Source: Lomentospora prolificans
Taxonomy: Eukaryota; Ascomycota; Sordariomycetes; Microascales; Microascaceae
Direction of reading: 5' to 3'
Length of the DNA stretch: 64,000 bases
Assembly (NCBI GenBank): GCA_029532625.1
Contig: JARFXM010000004.1
Span: 3,100,001 to 3,164,000 of the forward strand
Shown here: positions 35,865 through 47,092 of the stretch, in pieces
Layout of the letters: each line of letters starts with the position of its first letter
Numbering within the stretch: the stretch's first letter is position 1
Program-made: the position numbers and the translations under genes
Notes under the pieces: model-generated
Database searches by the model: none
Told to the model about the DNA's origin: nothing
Seen by the model: the letters and a program-made list of their open reading frames with translations, nothing else

Positions 35865-36998
35865 ATGTCGACCGTCCCCCCGTCTTTTTCTGCCCTGGTG
35901 GCACTTTTCTTTGCGTTTTTCGTCGCTTTCGGAACGATTGTCGAGGCCGCACCCCAGAGGCAGAACGGCAACGGGCGGGGCAGGAATAGGAATGGTGGAA
36001 ACAGGAACAACAATGGTAACACCAACGCGCAATTGACTTCCCAGGAGCGGGCAGCTCAAATACCCGAGGGTATCTCTGAAGCCACCGATGGCTCCACGAT
36101 TCTTGACACAACTGTTACCGTGAAGTAAGCTCGTCGGGATGCCACCGTTGGCGTACTATATTGACCACCCTCGACTGACACAAATGCCTTCTTTGGCAGT
36201 GGCCTGGACCTCCGCTTCAAGATTAGCGGCCCCGCCGACCAATTCACTACCGCCTCAGGTGTTGATGGAGCTACGCAAGCTCCCGGAACTGAAGGCACTC
36301 TCGGCCTCAACGTTCTCTTGCACGGAGATGGTGGCCAATCTTTCTTCGACTTCCCCAACCAAGCCGTTCAGCAGAATCTTGCCGGGGTCGTCGTCCTCGC
36401 TCCCGACCCGAACCTGTTCTGGGGCGGTGGCTCTGGTCTCGATCGTACCGATGGCGTGGCTCACGCTCAGGCCGTCAACGATCTTGTACTCGATGTTCTA
36501 CCCCAAGTAATGGCCTTTAATAGCTCGAACGTCTTCTTCACAGGTGTCTCGGGCGGTTCTCTACTTCTCTCGGGCTTCTTCATTCCCCAACACATGACCA
36601 ACTTCCTGGGCAATGGCGTGCTGCTAAACTGCGCAGCCATGGCTCCGCAGGTCGATTTCGTCAACGGAGATGCGGTCGCCCAGTCGACTCGAATTCACTT
36701 CCAGAGCACCACTGGAGAGCTTGAATTACTCCAAGACTCCATTCCGCAGTCTATCGTTGCCTACGAGCAGCTAGCTGCTGACGCTGGTCTGAGCAATGCC
36801 CAAATCAACGCTTTGCAAACTGTGGATAATTCGCCCAATGGCGGACACTGCGAGTTTGACGAGCAGGGATTTGTTAGTGGAATTCAGCTCATGGCGGATA
36901 ACTTTGCTACCATCATGCAAGGCGGAAATGGTAACGTGAACGGCATTGGAAACGTGCTGAATGGTGTTGTTGGGAACGAGAACTTGGTCTTCGCTTGA
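35865..36998 (+). CDS. secreted alpha/beta-hydrolase-fold protein with Asn/Gly/Arg-rich linker
   Basis: Exons 35865-36124 and 36200-36998 (75-bp intron) give 352 residues. Residues 1 to about 28 form a signal peptide (ALVALFFAFFVAFGTIVEA). They are followed by a low-complexity Asn/Gly/Arg stretch at about 33-52. The mature part shows hydrolase landmarks: an oxyanion segment LNVLLHGDGGQSFFDF, a nucleophile elbow GVSGGS with Ser204, and a candidate catalytic His303 in GGHCEFDEQG. The catalytic acid is not obvious. The fold resembles fungal extracellular esterase-like proteins (acetyl xylan esterase or PHB depolymerase-like), but the substrate is unknown. The ATG at 35865 is preferred because it starts the hydrophobic signal directly. 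It is convergent with the ligase gene, with 287 bp between stop codons. Confidence 0.78.
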
Positions 36999-37285
36999 AA
37001 AAGAAAGTCCAAGTGTTTCTTACTTGTACCTGTCATAAATCATAGGTAGAAGGCGTCTAGAAATAGATGAAAACCGGAGTAACCGCTTGTGCATCCACTC
37101 TGCTCCCTTGGATCAGGAATCTAGTGTTCAGTCAAAGTTCTAACGAGGGATTCCATTTTCACAGCTACTGGGCTCCGAACTTGCTGGAATCAAGAATGGC
37201 GTATCAATTTGCTCCTCAGTACCCAAGTGTATAGCCCAGGTAAATGCAAAATAGACAAAGGGAAAGTTGATTACAATAGGCTCTC

Positions 37286-39321
37286 TTAAAGCTTCGCGCC
37301 CTTCGCCCGCCTAGCTTCCTTCTCCTTGTCCCTCAACATTCTCCTCAAAATCTTACCACTAGGGCTCTTGGGGATGACGTCGATAAACTCAATACCTCCC
37401 TTCAACCACTTGTGCCTAGCCTTGTGTTCCTCGACATACTTGGCAATGTTCCTGGCCACCTCGATGTCCGACTTGCCGACAGCGCCCTCGCCCTTGACAA
37501 CGTAGGCCTTGGGAACCTCGCCCGCGCGCTCGTCGGGGACTTGGATGACGGCGCAGTCAGAGACTAGGGGGCTGGTGAGAAGATGGGCTTCGAGCTCAGC
37601 GGGGGCGACCTGGTGGCCCTTGACCTTGATGAGTTCCTTGATGCGGTCGACGATGACGAGGTGCTCGGCACCCGAGGGCGTAAGTCGCACGAGCACCTCG
37701 TCGCCCGTCCTGATCCACCTGCCATCTTCATGGTGCACAAATGTTTCGGCGTTCGCCTTTTCGTTGTTGAGGTATCCGAGTACGACCGAAGGGCTCTGCA
37801 CGTACAGCTCACCGGGAGTGTCGTAACTGGTGACTTCGTTTCCGTCAAAGTCGATGATCTTGGCCTTGGTGCCGGGTACGAGGGATCCGGAAGTGCCGGC
37901 CACAGTATCGTCCTCGCTGGTGGTGCAGACGACGGTAGACGTCTCGGTCATACCATAGCCCTGGCAGAGGCGCCAGTTGGGCCAGAGCTTGAGGACCTCA
38001 TCAATGGTCTCACTGCCAAGCGGAGCCGCGCCGCTGTAGAGGACGCGCATGGAAGAGAGGTCGTATTTGGCGACAAGGGGCTGGTTGCGGAGGAGGGCGA
38101 TGATGATGGGAGGAACCTGCTAGGATGTAAAAATGCGAGCGCTTTTTGGGGGGGGGGAGATTGGTGGGTAGGGAGTGACTTACGATGCACATTTGCTGGA
38201 TCTTGTGCTTTTGAACGGCCGCGAGGAGGCGCTCGAGCTCGAACTTGGGGAGAACGACGACTTCGTCTCCCCTATAGGTACCCGCGTGACAGACGACGAC
38301 GAGGGCATAGATGTGGCTGAAGGGTAGAAGGCCAAGGGCTACTTGGGATCCGATTTTGTTCTGCTCACGGGAGACGCTCTCGTAGGTTTTGATTTGCAGG
38401 ACGTTGGCGATCACGTTGCGGTGGGAAATCATGACCGCTTTCTATTTGCGATATCGACTCTTAGTTAGCTTACACCAGATTCCCTGGCAAATTGGGGGAG
38501 GGGAGGGGGGTTATTGGGGCCTACGGGCAGTCCAGAGGTACCGCTAGAGTAGCACAGGTACGCGGGCTGTCTGGCACCCTGGCCCTTGTGCCACTTCAAG
38601 GGTTCCAGCTCGGCGAGCTGCTGGCCCTCGCGGACCAAGTCGTCGACGGCGACGAATCCATCGACCCTGGCGCCGGCGACCTCGAGGATGAAGATCTTGT
38701 CGCGGGGGATGCTCGCGGCGTCGGCGGCCTTTAGGGCAGTCTCGAGGAGCGGGGCGCAGGTGAAGAGGGCGCGCGCACCGGACGACTTGAGCTGGTGCTC
38801 GAGCTCGGCGGCGGAGTAGGCTGCGCTGGCGGGGGTGACGATGCCGGAGAGGCGGTGGACGGCGTGGGAGACGGGGATGTAGTCGATCTGGGAAAGAAAA
38901 GAAAAAAAAAAGAGAAGGTTAGCACGAAATACGTACGAGTGGGGGTTTTGCCTGGGGAGGAAAACAGCGACGAAACTTACGGTATTGACAGAAAAGATTG
39001 CGACAACCTTGTCCCAGGGCGTGTCTTCGTTGGGGGCGAAACCCAGACGCTTGCCGATCGCGCGGGAGAGAAAGCTTGTTCGCTGCTTCACCTCGGAAGC
39101 AGTGTAAGTCTTGCCTGTGAGGCCACAGGTGTAGGGGTTGAGGGAGGCGTCGATCGCCTTGCGGCCATAGGTCTCATCGCTCATAAACTGCTCCAAGGTG
39201 ATGGAGTCGGGAATAGCTGGTGGAGGATAGTGTTAGCGGGAAGGACGGGACGAATTGGATCGAGTCTCTTGCGCCACGAACCAGGGAGCTGGGGAACCCA
39301 CGACGGCGGGTGGAAGACCAT
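37286..39321 (-). CDS. peroxisomal AMP-dependent acyl-CoA synthetase (4-coumarate-CoA-ligase-like)
   Basis: Five exons on the minus strand: 39321-39282, 39216-38981, 38887-38525, 38441-38184 and 38119-37286 (the last acceptor could be 3 nt later, removing one Gln). Introns are 65, 93, 83 and 64 bp. The product is about 576 residues. Adenylation motifs after splicing: SSGTSGLPK plus AVMISHRNVI (about 205-222), LPFSHIYAL, the core GYGMTETS, GELYVQSPSVVLGY, RTGDEV, IKVKGHQVAPAELE and the final SPSGKILRR with the catalytic Lys. The third intron splits the P-loop between Pro213 and Lys214. The protein ends in AKL, a peroxisomal signal. The enzyme should activate an aromatic or fatty carboxylic acid to its CoA thioester via an acyl-adenylate. 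Fungal relatives serve side-chain activation, jasmonate-like or fatty-acid metabolism; substrate is open. Confidence 0.9.
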
Positions 39322-40800
39322 TGTTGCGGGTGGTGGCTCGTGAGGAAATGCGTATTCTTCTGTCTTGTCGGGAGGCGGGCAGCAAATGACGGAAGTTCTC
39401 AAGACAGTCAAAGATCGGGGTTATAAAATTACACGAAGCGATATCTCGAGACTCCTCGCTAGAGAGATGCTAAAGAAAGGCAACGACTTTTTTTCTCCTT
39501 TTTTTTCCTCTTTTTTTCTCTAAAAGAAAAGGCTAGGAAGCTATGGGCGGGGTCCGGGAGAAGACCAGAAGAGCGCGGCTGGCAGCCAAGTTATCTATGA
39601 TCGTCGACGATGTACTGTAGAATCCAACGTCACTGTCCAGCGAGATCCCTCGGCACCTTGGCAACCCCACACGCCGACTCGGACCTTTGTGCATGGGAAT
39701 TCTGGGGTTGTCCCCGTTGATCGCCTCCCCCGCACCAATCAATGAATGGTTCTCCAGAGCCAGCGCCGCGAAAGCGCGCGGGCTTAAGCCCCTCGGCTGG
39801 TGCACTCGGGATTCGGTATAGTATTCTCCATGGTGCATGGTCGCACCAAGACACCTCCAACTGAGGCTGGCTCCAACCCCGCGCTATTATTCTTAGTTTG
39901 CCTGTGCTGTATGCCAGCCGGTTGGGGTCGGCCAGCCTCACTTCTGTGTCTGTGTATGTCTGACTAACGCTGGCCTCAACTGGTTTCTCAATATATTGCT
40001 GCCCTCATCTCCATCCCCACCTCTGCCCTAGTTCACGCTTGTTTAGCTCTGGTGCCCCGACCCGGGGTTGTCCTTGATCGATCGGACTCTCTCTGCTCCG
40101 CCAACGAGCCGAGTATCCTGGCTGAACCACGGCAGCGAATTGCGGAGCCATTGACGCTCGGTGCACGCATTTTCGTCCCTGTTTCACTCAGCTTGATTTT
40201 CCCACAGTCGAAGACCCTGGTGAAGCGTCGCTGCTTGCTCCTCTTCTCTCTCTCCTGTGTCAATCCGCCCATGAGATACTAATTCTAGCGCCACCAAGGA
40301 GTTATTGGTAAGTTTGATATTATCTATTGTATAATGGGAGCCTGGGATTATCCATCGTTCCCACCGTGGCTGGAGTAGTCCAAAAGCGCCAAGGTCCGCC
40401 GAAGGCCGGCAGAGTGGTCCTCAGACGGACAACACGAATATCTGTATCGCAAACCATGATATGCCGAGCAACACAAATATATCTATTGCAAACAATTAGA
40501 TGGCATGTATAACAATGTAAGGGAGCTGACTAGCCCTGGAGAAGGCACCACCATCCTAGCTTTTCGACAACGGCCATAATGTTGGAAACAGCCCACCGGC
40601 CCCAGCAGGGCGAATACCTGCTCTCGTTAGAAGCTCTGAAGAATCTGTACTACTACTGCTGTAAGAGCTCTTTGGGCAGCCTTGTATGCTAGAATGGAAG
40701 GGAAGTTGAATAATGAGGTAGGCTAGTACTGAGCAGGGTGTTCGCCCCTTTCTTAGGCTATCATCGCTCTTTGAGAAGGGGCACAAGACCTACCCACATG
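39322..40800. other. gene-free stretch between the ligase and the tandem array
   Basis: 39322-39530 is probably the promoter and leader of the minus-strand ligase. 40020-40310 looks like a fungal 5' leader: pyrimidine-rich, with a GTAAGT donor-like site at about 40311, but no coding sequence follows before composition turns AT- and pyrimidine-rich. Confidence 0.45.
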
Positions 40801-41620
40801 TATCTTCTCAAATTACCTTTTTCCATCTACTCTCTCTATGCTCTCTACTAGATAGTTTACATATATATATATCTTCTCTAAATTAGCGTTATATTTCTAC
40901 TCTAAGCTCCTTCTCCAGGAGAGCTTACCTGCTTAGATACCTTCTATAAGAACATTGTCTTATCTACTCTAAGATCTTTCCATGGGGGAGTTTACTTACA
41001 TGTATATTCCTCCTCCTATGGCCTTACATATAGTCTCTTCATATCTCCTAAAGGATAGCTTACCTTCACTTATACCTTCTCTACTTAGTTCTGGGCATTT
41101 ACTCTCACATTGACTCTTTTATACCTTAATTCCCTAGGACATAGTAGCATAGGGTATCCTTCCTTTTCTACTCCCTTAGAGATGTCTGCTCTCTTACTCA
41201 CTTTACACATTCTACAAGGCATGGAGCCCTATGATGCACTTTCTTCTCGAATTCATTTTAAGCCTTTCCTCTCTCAATTCCTTGACACCTTCTATAGGAC
41301 ATAGTAGCCTATTGCATACTTCCTTCTCTTATTAATCATAGGTATTTACTCTCTTACTCTTTTTGCGCCTTCTGCATGACATGGTAGCCTAGTGCGTACT
41401 TCCTTCTGTAATTGATCACATGCGGCACTTGCTCTCTTGCTCTCTTGCTCCATTTGCACCTTCCGCAGGACATGGTAGCCTAGTGCGTACTTCCTTCTCT
41501 AATTGCTCACATGAAGCACATGCTCACTTGCTCCTTTTGCATCATCCACAGGATATGGTGCCCTTGGGTGTACTTCTTCCTTCTCCCAGGACATCTTTTC
41601 TCTGATGGCTTAAACACCTC
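40800..41620. repeat. degenerate pyrimidine-rich tandem array, about 67-90-bp units
   Basis: A variant of the core ACATRGTAGCCTAKTGCRTA recurs at about 41138, 41218, 41298, 41378, 41468 and 41551, giving spacings of about 80, 80, 80, 90 and 83 bases. Each core is followed by CTTCCTTCT and a CTCTTRCTC run. Weaker units with a TTACHT core precede it at about 40850, 40917, 40985 and 41053 (spacing about 68). The + strand is strongly C/T-rich. The array ends just upstream of the AlkB-like gene. Short frames inside it are not genes. Confidence 0.8.
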
Positions 41621-42416
41621 TTCTTTTACCTTTTCCCAGAAGTCTCCACCACTCGACTTTGATGGTCTGCCCTTTTGCCACGGTCCAGAGAACAACAAAC
41701 TATAGTAAGTGCCTTTGAACCTACTCGACGCCTATACTCGACCTCCTCTCGCGAAAAAAAGGCATTGTTGGAACTTGGCGTCCCTTCGCGCCTCTAGTAA
41801 GTTTCAACTCCTCTGTCGGTTCTCCACCGGCGATCAAAGAGCCCCAACCTCAAGTTATAAGTGGAACGAGAAGTGTGTCTTCATTATCACCATCGTCTCG
41901 CATACACGCTTCTAACCTCTTTCAAATACCCGTGACGGGAGCATACTGACTTACTTGAATCGGCTTGGGTTATGGATACGAGGTTGAAGTTTAGACCTTG
42001 TGATATCTTTGATTTTCCATCCGCAGAAGCACCAATTCCGACTTCCACCTATTATTATCCCGCCTTAGTCGGCGTAAACATCCCTATCTACTTGACTTTA
42101 ATTTTCATATCAAACTGCCCCTTAACTTCACCAAAGAGAAGCCCCTTCGGCCTCGATCTCCCGGTGAACACTGGTACCCGCCATGATGTAGATACGGTTC
42201 TTCCCCAGTATCTTCTTTTATTCCTCTTTCCTAGTCCTAGCAGGGAGTCTTTTATTCTAATCTCTGTTTTAACTATGGTGTTCTCGCTACCACCTGCCCG
42301 CACAGTTTGTTCCCTGTCCATTTCAAGGTTTCTACCTTCTGGATTGGTTTGGATGGGACGGCTAAGTTGTTTTTCCTAGGCCGCAGCCCTTCTCAGCCTG
42401 TCGCTGGTATATAAAA
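41621..42416. other. non-coding stretch upstream of the AlkB-like gene
   Basis: AT- and pyrimidine-rich sequence without a recognisable frame. It ends with a CTAAG...TTTTTCCTAG segment (42362-42379) that resembles a 3' splice site and a TATATAAAA string directly before the ATG at 42417. An upstream exon of the next gene is therefore possible. Confidence 0.45.
42409..42416 (+). promoter_or_regulatory. TATA-like sequence directly abutting the start codon
   Basis: TATATAAA lies immediately before the ATG of the AlkB-like gene. A TATA box so close would place transcription start inside the coding region, so either it is fortuitous or the real start is at a later ATG or in an upstream exon. Confidence 0.3.
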
Positions 42417-44686
42417 ATGCCGCCTCCCGCTCTAAAAAGGATTGCGTCTTCGGAGGCTATAGGGGCTTCGAAAAAGCGTTCAAGGCCATCTAAGTCTGAT
42501 AAGACCGGCTCACCTTCCATCTGCCTTCCGGAGAGCCGAGAGTCACCGCCGGTATGGGCTGACAAGAGACAAAGCCTTTGTAGTGCTCTCCCGTACTATA
42601 AAGGATACCAATCCGGCGGATACATGTCCAAGGGCGTTCTCTTGGGCAGCTTGCTTGACGGGTTCCCTGCGGTGAGAGATCTGATTGATCCTGAAGGGGT
42701 TATTATCATGAATATGTATTTGACCCCATCTAGGTTCCTCACCTAGAGCAGTTGATCAATTCTAACGATTGGCCAGTGGAGGAGGTCGAGATCTGGCCGC
42801 AGATAATAAGACCAGCAAGAGACAACGCCGACGAGACCAGGGACGGCCAGTGATGTGGAGAGGAGCTGTAGCGGCCATGGCGACAAACCAGTATATTGCG
42901 ATTATCGTTGGTAAGTACCAGAGGAGCCGCCTCCGTATTTCCCAAATTTAACCAGCTTTATAGGAGAATGCAGCCCGTTGATGCCGACTATCATGCCCCA
43001 TGCCTACAACGTCCTAGATTGGTATTTCGTCACTGATATCTGGGCTGAAAGGGATGAGAATGGTTACAAGTTCTGGAAGATGCGGCTGCAAGTCGCAAAC
43101 CTGGATAAGGAGCCTTGGTGGGTCCCCGCCGAGTCGAAGGACTCGCCCAAGCCTCGTCCTGGAGAGCATGCAGCTCTAGTTCAAATCTGTGAGGTTTGTG
43201 AAAGGCCCTCTAAACAGATCTTCGATCACGGCTGGACCTGTCTTAATTACGACTGCTCGGTGTTTTTTGAACTTGGCAACTTCAGGTTTGCCGATCTTCA
43301 ATATTCCAAGGACTTCTTGAAAGAAAGAACCGTCTACACTGGCAAGGCACCCGCGGTAGTCGGTGGTGAGAGGAGCTTTCCTCCAAGCTTTGTTCCTACT
43401 CTTCCAAGTCTTGCCGGAGACGACGTTGGCACTGAGAAGCAGTTCAAGCAGGGCTTGGTATGTCCAAGGTGCTTGGGCTGTTCTTCCCGAAGCCATTGGG
43501 CGGGATGGTTTTGTGAGACCCTTGGATGCGGGTTTAGTCTTGAGAGCAAAATGAAGCCTCTCGAAATCCCCGCGTTTGACAGTGAGGCCATCAGGGAGAA
43601 GTTTATGGCACGACCTACTGTGACCCACAAAACAATGCTTCAAATGTCCAGCAACTTCAGCATGGGGGGGTACAAGGTAATAGTTATTCCACTCTTAGAT
43701 TTTCTAGATAAAGATCGAAAACAAGGCCGAGTGGTTGGTGCTTTGGCACATTTGCGTCCTTCAGCTGAGACCAGAGCTGCGCCCAATGGGCCAAATGACA
43801 GCTTCAAGGATCTTCATGACCATGCAAGGGATGATGACTGGATGAGACTTCCAGTGAGACATAAAGGCAGTAAGTCCATGCCCATGATAATCCCCCGTGA
43901 TCCCTAATAAAGCTACTAGAGTCATCATCCTGACACAAAATATAGGGAAGAGCGAGATCATCACGAGCCATTTTGCCCAAAACTATGGTGCCCAATATAA
44001 ATATGTAGTCTCTGTTGCCTCAAAGAGTTTCAAAGATGCTCCTGATGCAGTTCTTCGAGCTCTTCTGCGACTGAGCTGGGCAGCCAAGCAAGTAATTGAG
44101 CATGCGGGCCAGTCAATCAAAAAACTCGAGGGCAAGGGAAGGGTCGTGGTCGCTCCGTCTCTAGAGTTTGACTTCGTAGAGTTTAATGAGCTCCTTGCCC
44201 TTGGCTATTTTGAAGACGACAAGATCAGTGTACGTATTGCCCACATTAATTCCGTCTTGCGGATATCGCGCTGACTCTGGGAGTGGCATGACGATGGTGA
44301 GGATACACTAGGGCCGACTGTAGCTACGCTCTCCTTGGGATCCCCATCTACAATGTCCTTCCGACCCAAACTTAAGGGGAAGGACAAAAAGGGCAACAAC
44401 TCTGTGCTTGATTTACGACTGCTTCATGGTGACATCGTAGTCATGCATGGCACCGATATCCATCGATGCTATGAGGTAGGTTCCAATTGTGCATGGCTGA
44501 TATCTGCTGGTTTCTCTAACACTCCTTGTTTGCCAGCATCGTGTTATCCCTCACGGGAAGCGGCGGTTTGCTTTGACAAGCCGGCATATAAACCTTGACA
44601 AACTCGACACAGACGAGGACCGGAGGCTGGCGCAACAGCTTGGAGAAATCCCCAAAAAAGCCCTCGATGCCAACTTCGGTAGCTAA
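42417..44686 (+). CDS. AlkB-like 2-oxoglutarate/Fe(II) dioxygenase with duplicated CX2CX13CX4C zinc modules
   Basis: Six exons: 42417-42715, 42777-42910, 42964-43869, 43946-44229, 44284-44475 and 44537-44686. Introns are 61, 53, 76, 54 and 61 bp; every junction keeps frame, giving 654 residues. The N-terminus is basic with NLS-like clusters (KKRSRPSK; KRQRRRDQGR). Two cysteine clusters share the same spacing: C220-X2-C223-X13-C237-X4-C242 and C311-(C314 or C317)...C328-X4-C333, the second also CX2CX13CX4C. Each has Gly-Trp before its third Cys, so they look like an internal duplication. The C-terminal part is a fungal AlkB-type domain: EGLTL-like region TSHFAQNYGAQYKYVV, iron ligands H543-D-D545 (WHDDGE), the distal H606 (YEHRVIP) and the R-X5-R pair 615/621 that binds 2-oxoglutarate. 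All catalytic residues are present. Expected activity is oxidative demethylation of nucleic acid (or protein) in the nucleus; the zinc modules may bind DNA or RNA. The start codon is uncertain. Confidence 0.85.
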
Positions 44687-45183
44687 TCGCTTCTCCCAAC
44701 TTAGTTGTTGAGATTGAGGCGGTTGGCGAGCACCATACACTTTAATGCACTGGTACGATGCCAGCACTTATACCAAGGCGTATAGAAGGGCCCCATTTTT
44801 TTTTCTTTATTTTTTTCTTTATTATTATTATTTTTTTTTTTTTTGCTTCTGTTGTGCCTGATAACGTATAACGTTTGTGTCTTCAAGCATGAAACCAAGG
44901 CGCGCGCACTACTTTCCTTGGGATGACGTTTTCAAAATGGAGGTTTGACTTCGCTGGGTCCGAAGTGATAAAAAGGACATCTAATCTAGTAGACTAGGAT
45001 GGCAATGGGGTGTGTTCTAGACGTTTGATTTCGTTCCTATTAAATACATCTATGGCATGCTTTTCCGTCGAAATCGGGTCTAATAGCGGATAATACATTA
45101 CATAATTACATTAACCTTTTTCGTTTAAAAGATTCCGGCCAGATCCAACACCACGTTGAAAATTGCACTTGCTCTTTACATGT
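44687..45183. other. convergent intergenic region with T-rich tract
   Basis: The 497 bases between two convergent stop codons hold a T-rich run with TTA units (about 44797-44844), probably part of 3' UTRs. Nothing else is seen. Confidence 0.6.
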
Positions 45184-47092
45184 CTACCTTGATACCATGA
45201 GAATGGCGCCAACGCCCGTGGCAAACAAGGTCCAGAGATTAAGACCCGCGCTGAGGCCCCAAGCAGCGTCCTCTTGGTCGTCTGAGTTTGGAGAATCGGT
45301 GGCGAGAGGGAGGAAAGTTTGCGTCGTGAGCATGCCTGGTGTGCATTCGAGGTCGAAGCTTGGGCACTCGGTGATTGTGAAAGTGGTGGTGTAGGGAGTT
45401 GTAGGAAGAGCCGAGTTACCGTCCCCAGCAGCAGTCTAGAGGTTGCCATGCAGTCAGTATGCCAGGACGAGACAGACTAAAATAAAGACTTTCTCGGAGG
45501 AGGTAGGGGAGGTACAATGGGCAACTTACGGGAGCTTCAGTCGGCCTAGAGTCCTCGGCGGTGCATTTCCCGGACACGGCCGGCACGGCATCCGGACCGG
45601 AACCGATAGCGACGATCTCGGAGCCGCAATTGGAAGCCTGAGCGATGTGAATTTCCTGATTGTCCCAGTCAAAGACGAAATATCCGCCGCGCATGACGGA
45701 ATCGCCGAGGACCTGCTGGTGCTCGGTCAGGCGGAGGCCGACGTAGCAGAGTTTGGGGTTCCGCTCGTACTGGAAGGCGAGGATGAAGTCGGCCATGGGG
45801 ACGCGGAGGGTGAGGCCGGATCCTGCGGTGTCGCTGAAGCCGAAGTCGACGGTGGAGGCGGTGGCGCGGAGGGAGCAGGAAGCGAGGAAGGAGCCCTCGT
45901 CGTCCATGGTGGCGTCGAGGTCGCGGAGGAGGACCTGGGCGACCTGGGGGTGGAGGCGGGTGAGGGTCGTGCCGCTGTCGAGGAGGACGCTGTTGGAGGT
46001 ATCGGGGATTGTGTGGTTGGTGCGGGTAGAGCGGGAGACGCCTATTGACGAGAGCCAGACGGCGAGACTGGATTTCGCCCCCGCCTGTGTTAGTTTTGCG
46101 GGAATTGCGTTGGAGGTGTGAGAGGTGAGAGATCCCGAGGAAGGGAGGGTTTCAACATACCGAGCTTCACCTTCTACACCAGGTTGCATGGGGAATTTGG
46201 CAAGGGGGCCGGTAAACTTCTTCACGTCGAGTCCGCCGTAGATGACGGCGCCGGTCAACTCGTCAGCGTGGCGCAGGTCCAAGGAAAAGGCCCTCGATTC
46301 GATGAAGCCCTGCTCCTTCATGGAATTGAGGACGAGTGAGTAGGGTCTCCCCTCGGCAAAGCCCTCGTGGATGTCCGGGGCGAGGCCAAAGATGCCCGCG
46401 ATGCCGTCGACGAAGCCGCTGACAGTGACGCCAAAGGTTTGATTGGCGAGGGTGACGTCGCCGATGGTGAGGCTGTCGGTGTAGTATTTTAGGTTGACCG
46501 AGGTCTGGGTGCGGGCATCGGTGGCGTCGCCGTAGTGCAGGCTGCCCTGGGCGACGGGGCCGTCAACGGTGGAGGAGCGGAGCGGGTCGTAGGTGCCGAG
46601 GAGGAGGCACATTTCGTGCGAGTAGCGGCCCGGCGCGTTTCCGCAGTTCGGGGTGACCCAGAGGTCGCTGGAGCCCGTGTCTATGAGCACGGCGAGAGTC
46701 TGCGCGGGGCGGCCGAGGGAGACTGGAGAATTGGGGTTTATATGTTAATAAGAACTTGAAGGGGGGGGTGGTCTCCTCTAATTTTGGTGGTAGCTATTCT
46801 TTTTTTTTTTTTTTCTTCTGGCACTGGGGAGCCAGAGGCAAGGAAATTGAGTCGTTAACGCACTCTCTATCATGTAGTATGAAACCAGGTTACCCAGGAT
46901 CACCTCGAACGGATCGCGCGCTTGGATGCTGCTGCTTTTGATCTTGTCCTGCCTGTTGATGGGGATGCTGATGAAGCCATCTCCGGAGACGGCGCGGGGG
47001 AACGACATGGCGCTGGCGGGCCCGGCAAAGGTCGACGCTAGGAGGCCGTAGAGGAGGGCCGCGGCCGAGGAGAATCGCGAATGCCACAGCAT
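45184..47092 (-). CDS. GPI-type aspartic protease (pepsin A1 family, yapsin-like)
   Basis: Exons 47092-46894, 46722-45530 and 45435-45184 on the minus strand give 547 residues; a possible in-frame intron at 46160-46068 would shorten it to 516. Residues 1 to about 24 are a signal peptide (AAALLYGLLASTFAGPASA), followed by a short propeptide. Both catalytic aspartates are present: D81 in LIDTGSSDLWV and D315 in LLDSGTTLTRL. Other pepsin landmarks are the flap-like LHYGDATDA, GIAGIFGLAP, and GGYFVFDWDNQEIHIAQ. The last exon encodes a Thr-rich stalk with a Cys module and a hydrophobic tail (LNLWTLFATGVGAILMVS), consistent with GPI anchoring. Yapsin-like enzymes sit at the plasma membrane or wall and process surface proteins. 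Exon 1 ends inside the propeptide/mature boundary (EVIL joined to VSLGRPAQ). Confidence 0.88.
46068..46160 (-). other. candidate in-frame intron within the aspartic protease
   Basis: On the minus strand this 93-bp segment starts GTATGT, contains a CTAAC branch site and ends CCAG. Removing it keeps frame and joins VEGEAR to LAVWLSSIGVS. The segment encodes a Ser/Thr-rich stretch not typical of pepsins, which favours splicing, but it has no stop codon, so retained translation is also possible. Confidence 0.5.

Noticed and set aside
41110..41705. Short + strand frames in the tandem array
   Set aside because: They follow the repeat period and pyrimidine bias rather than a protein signal.
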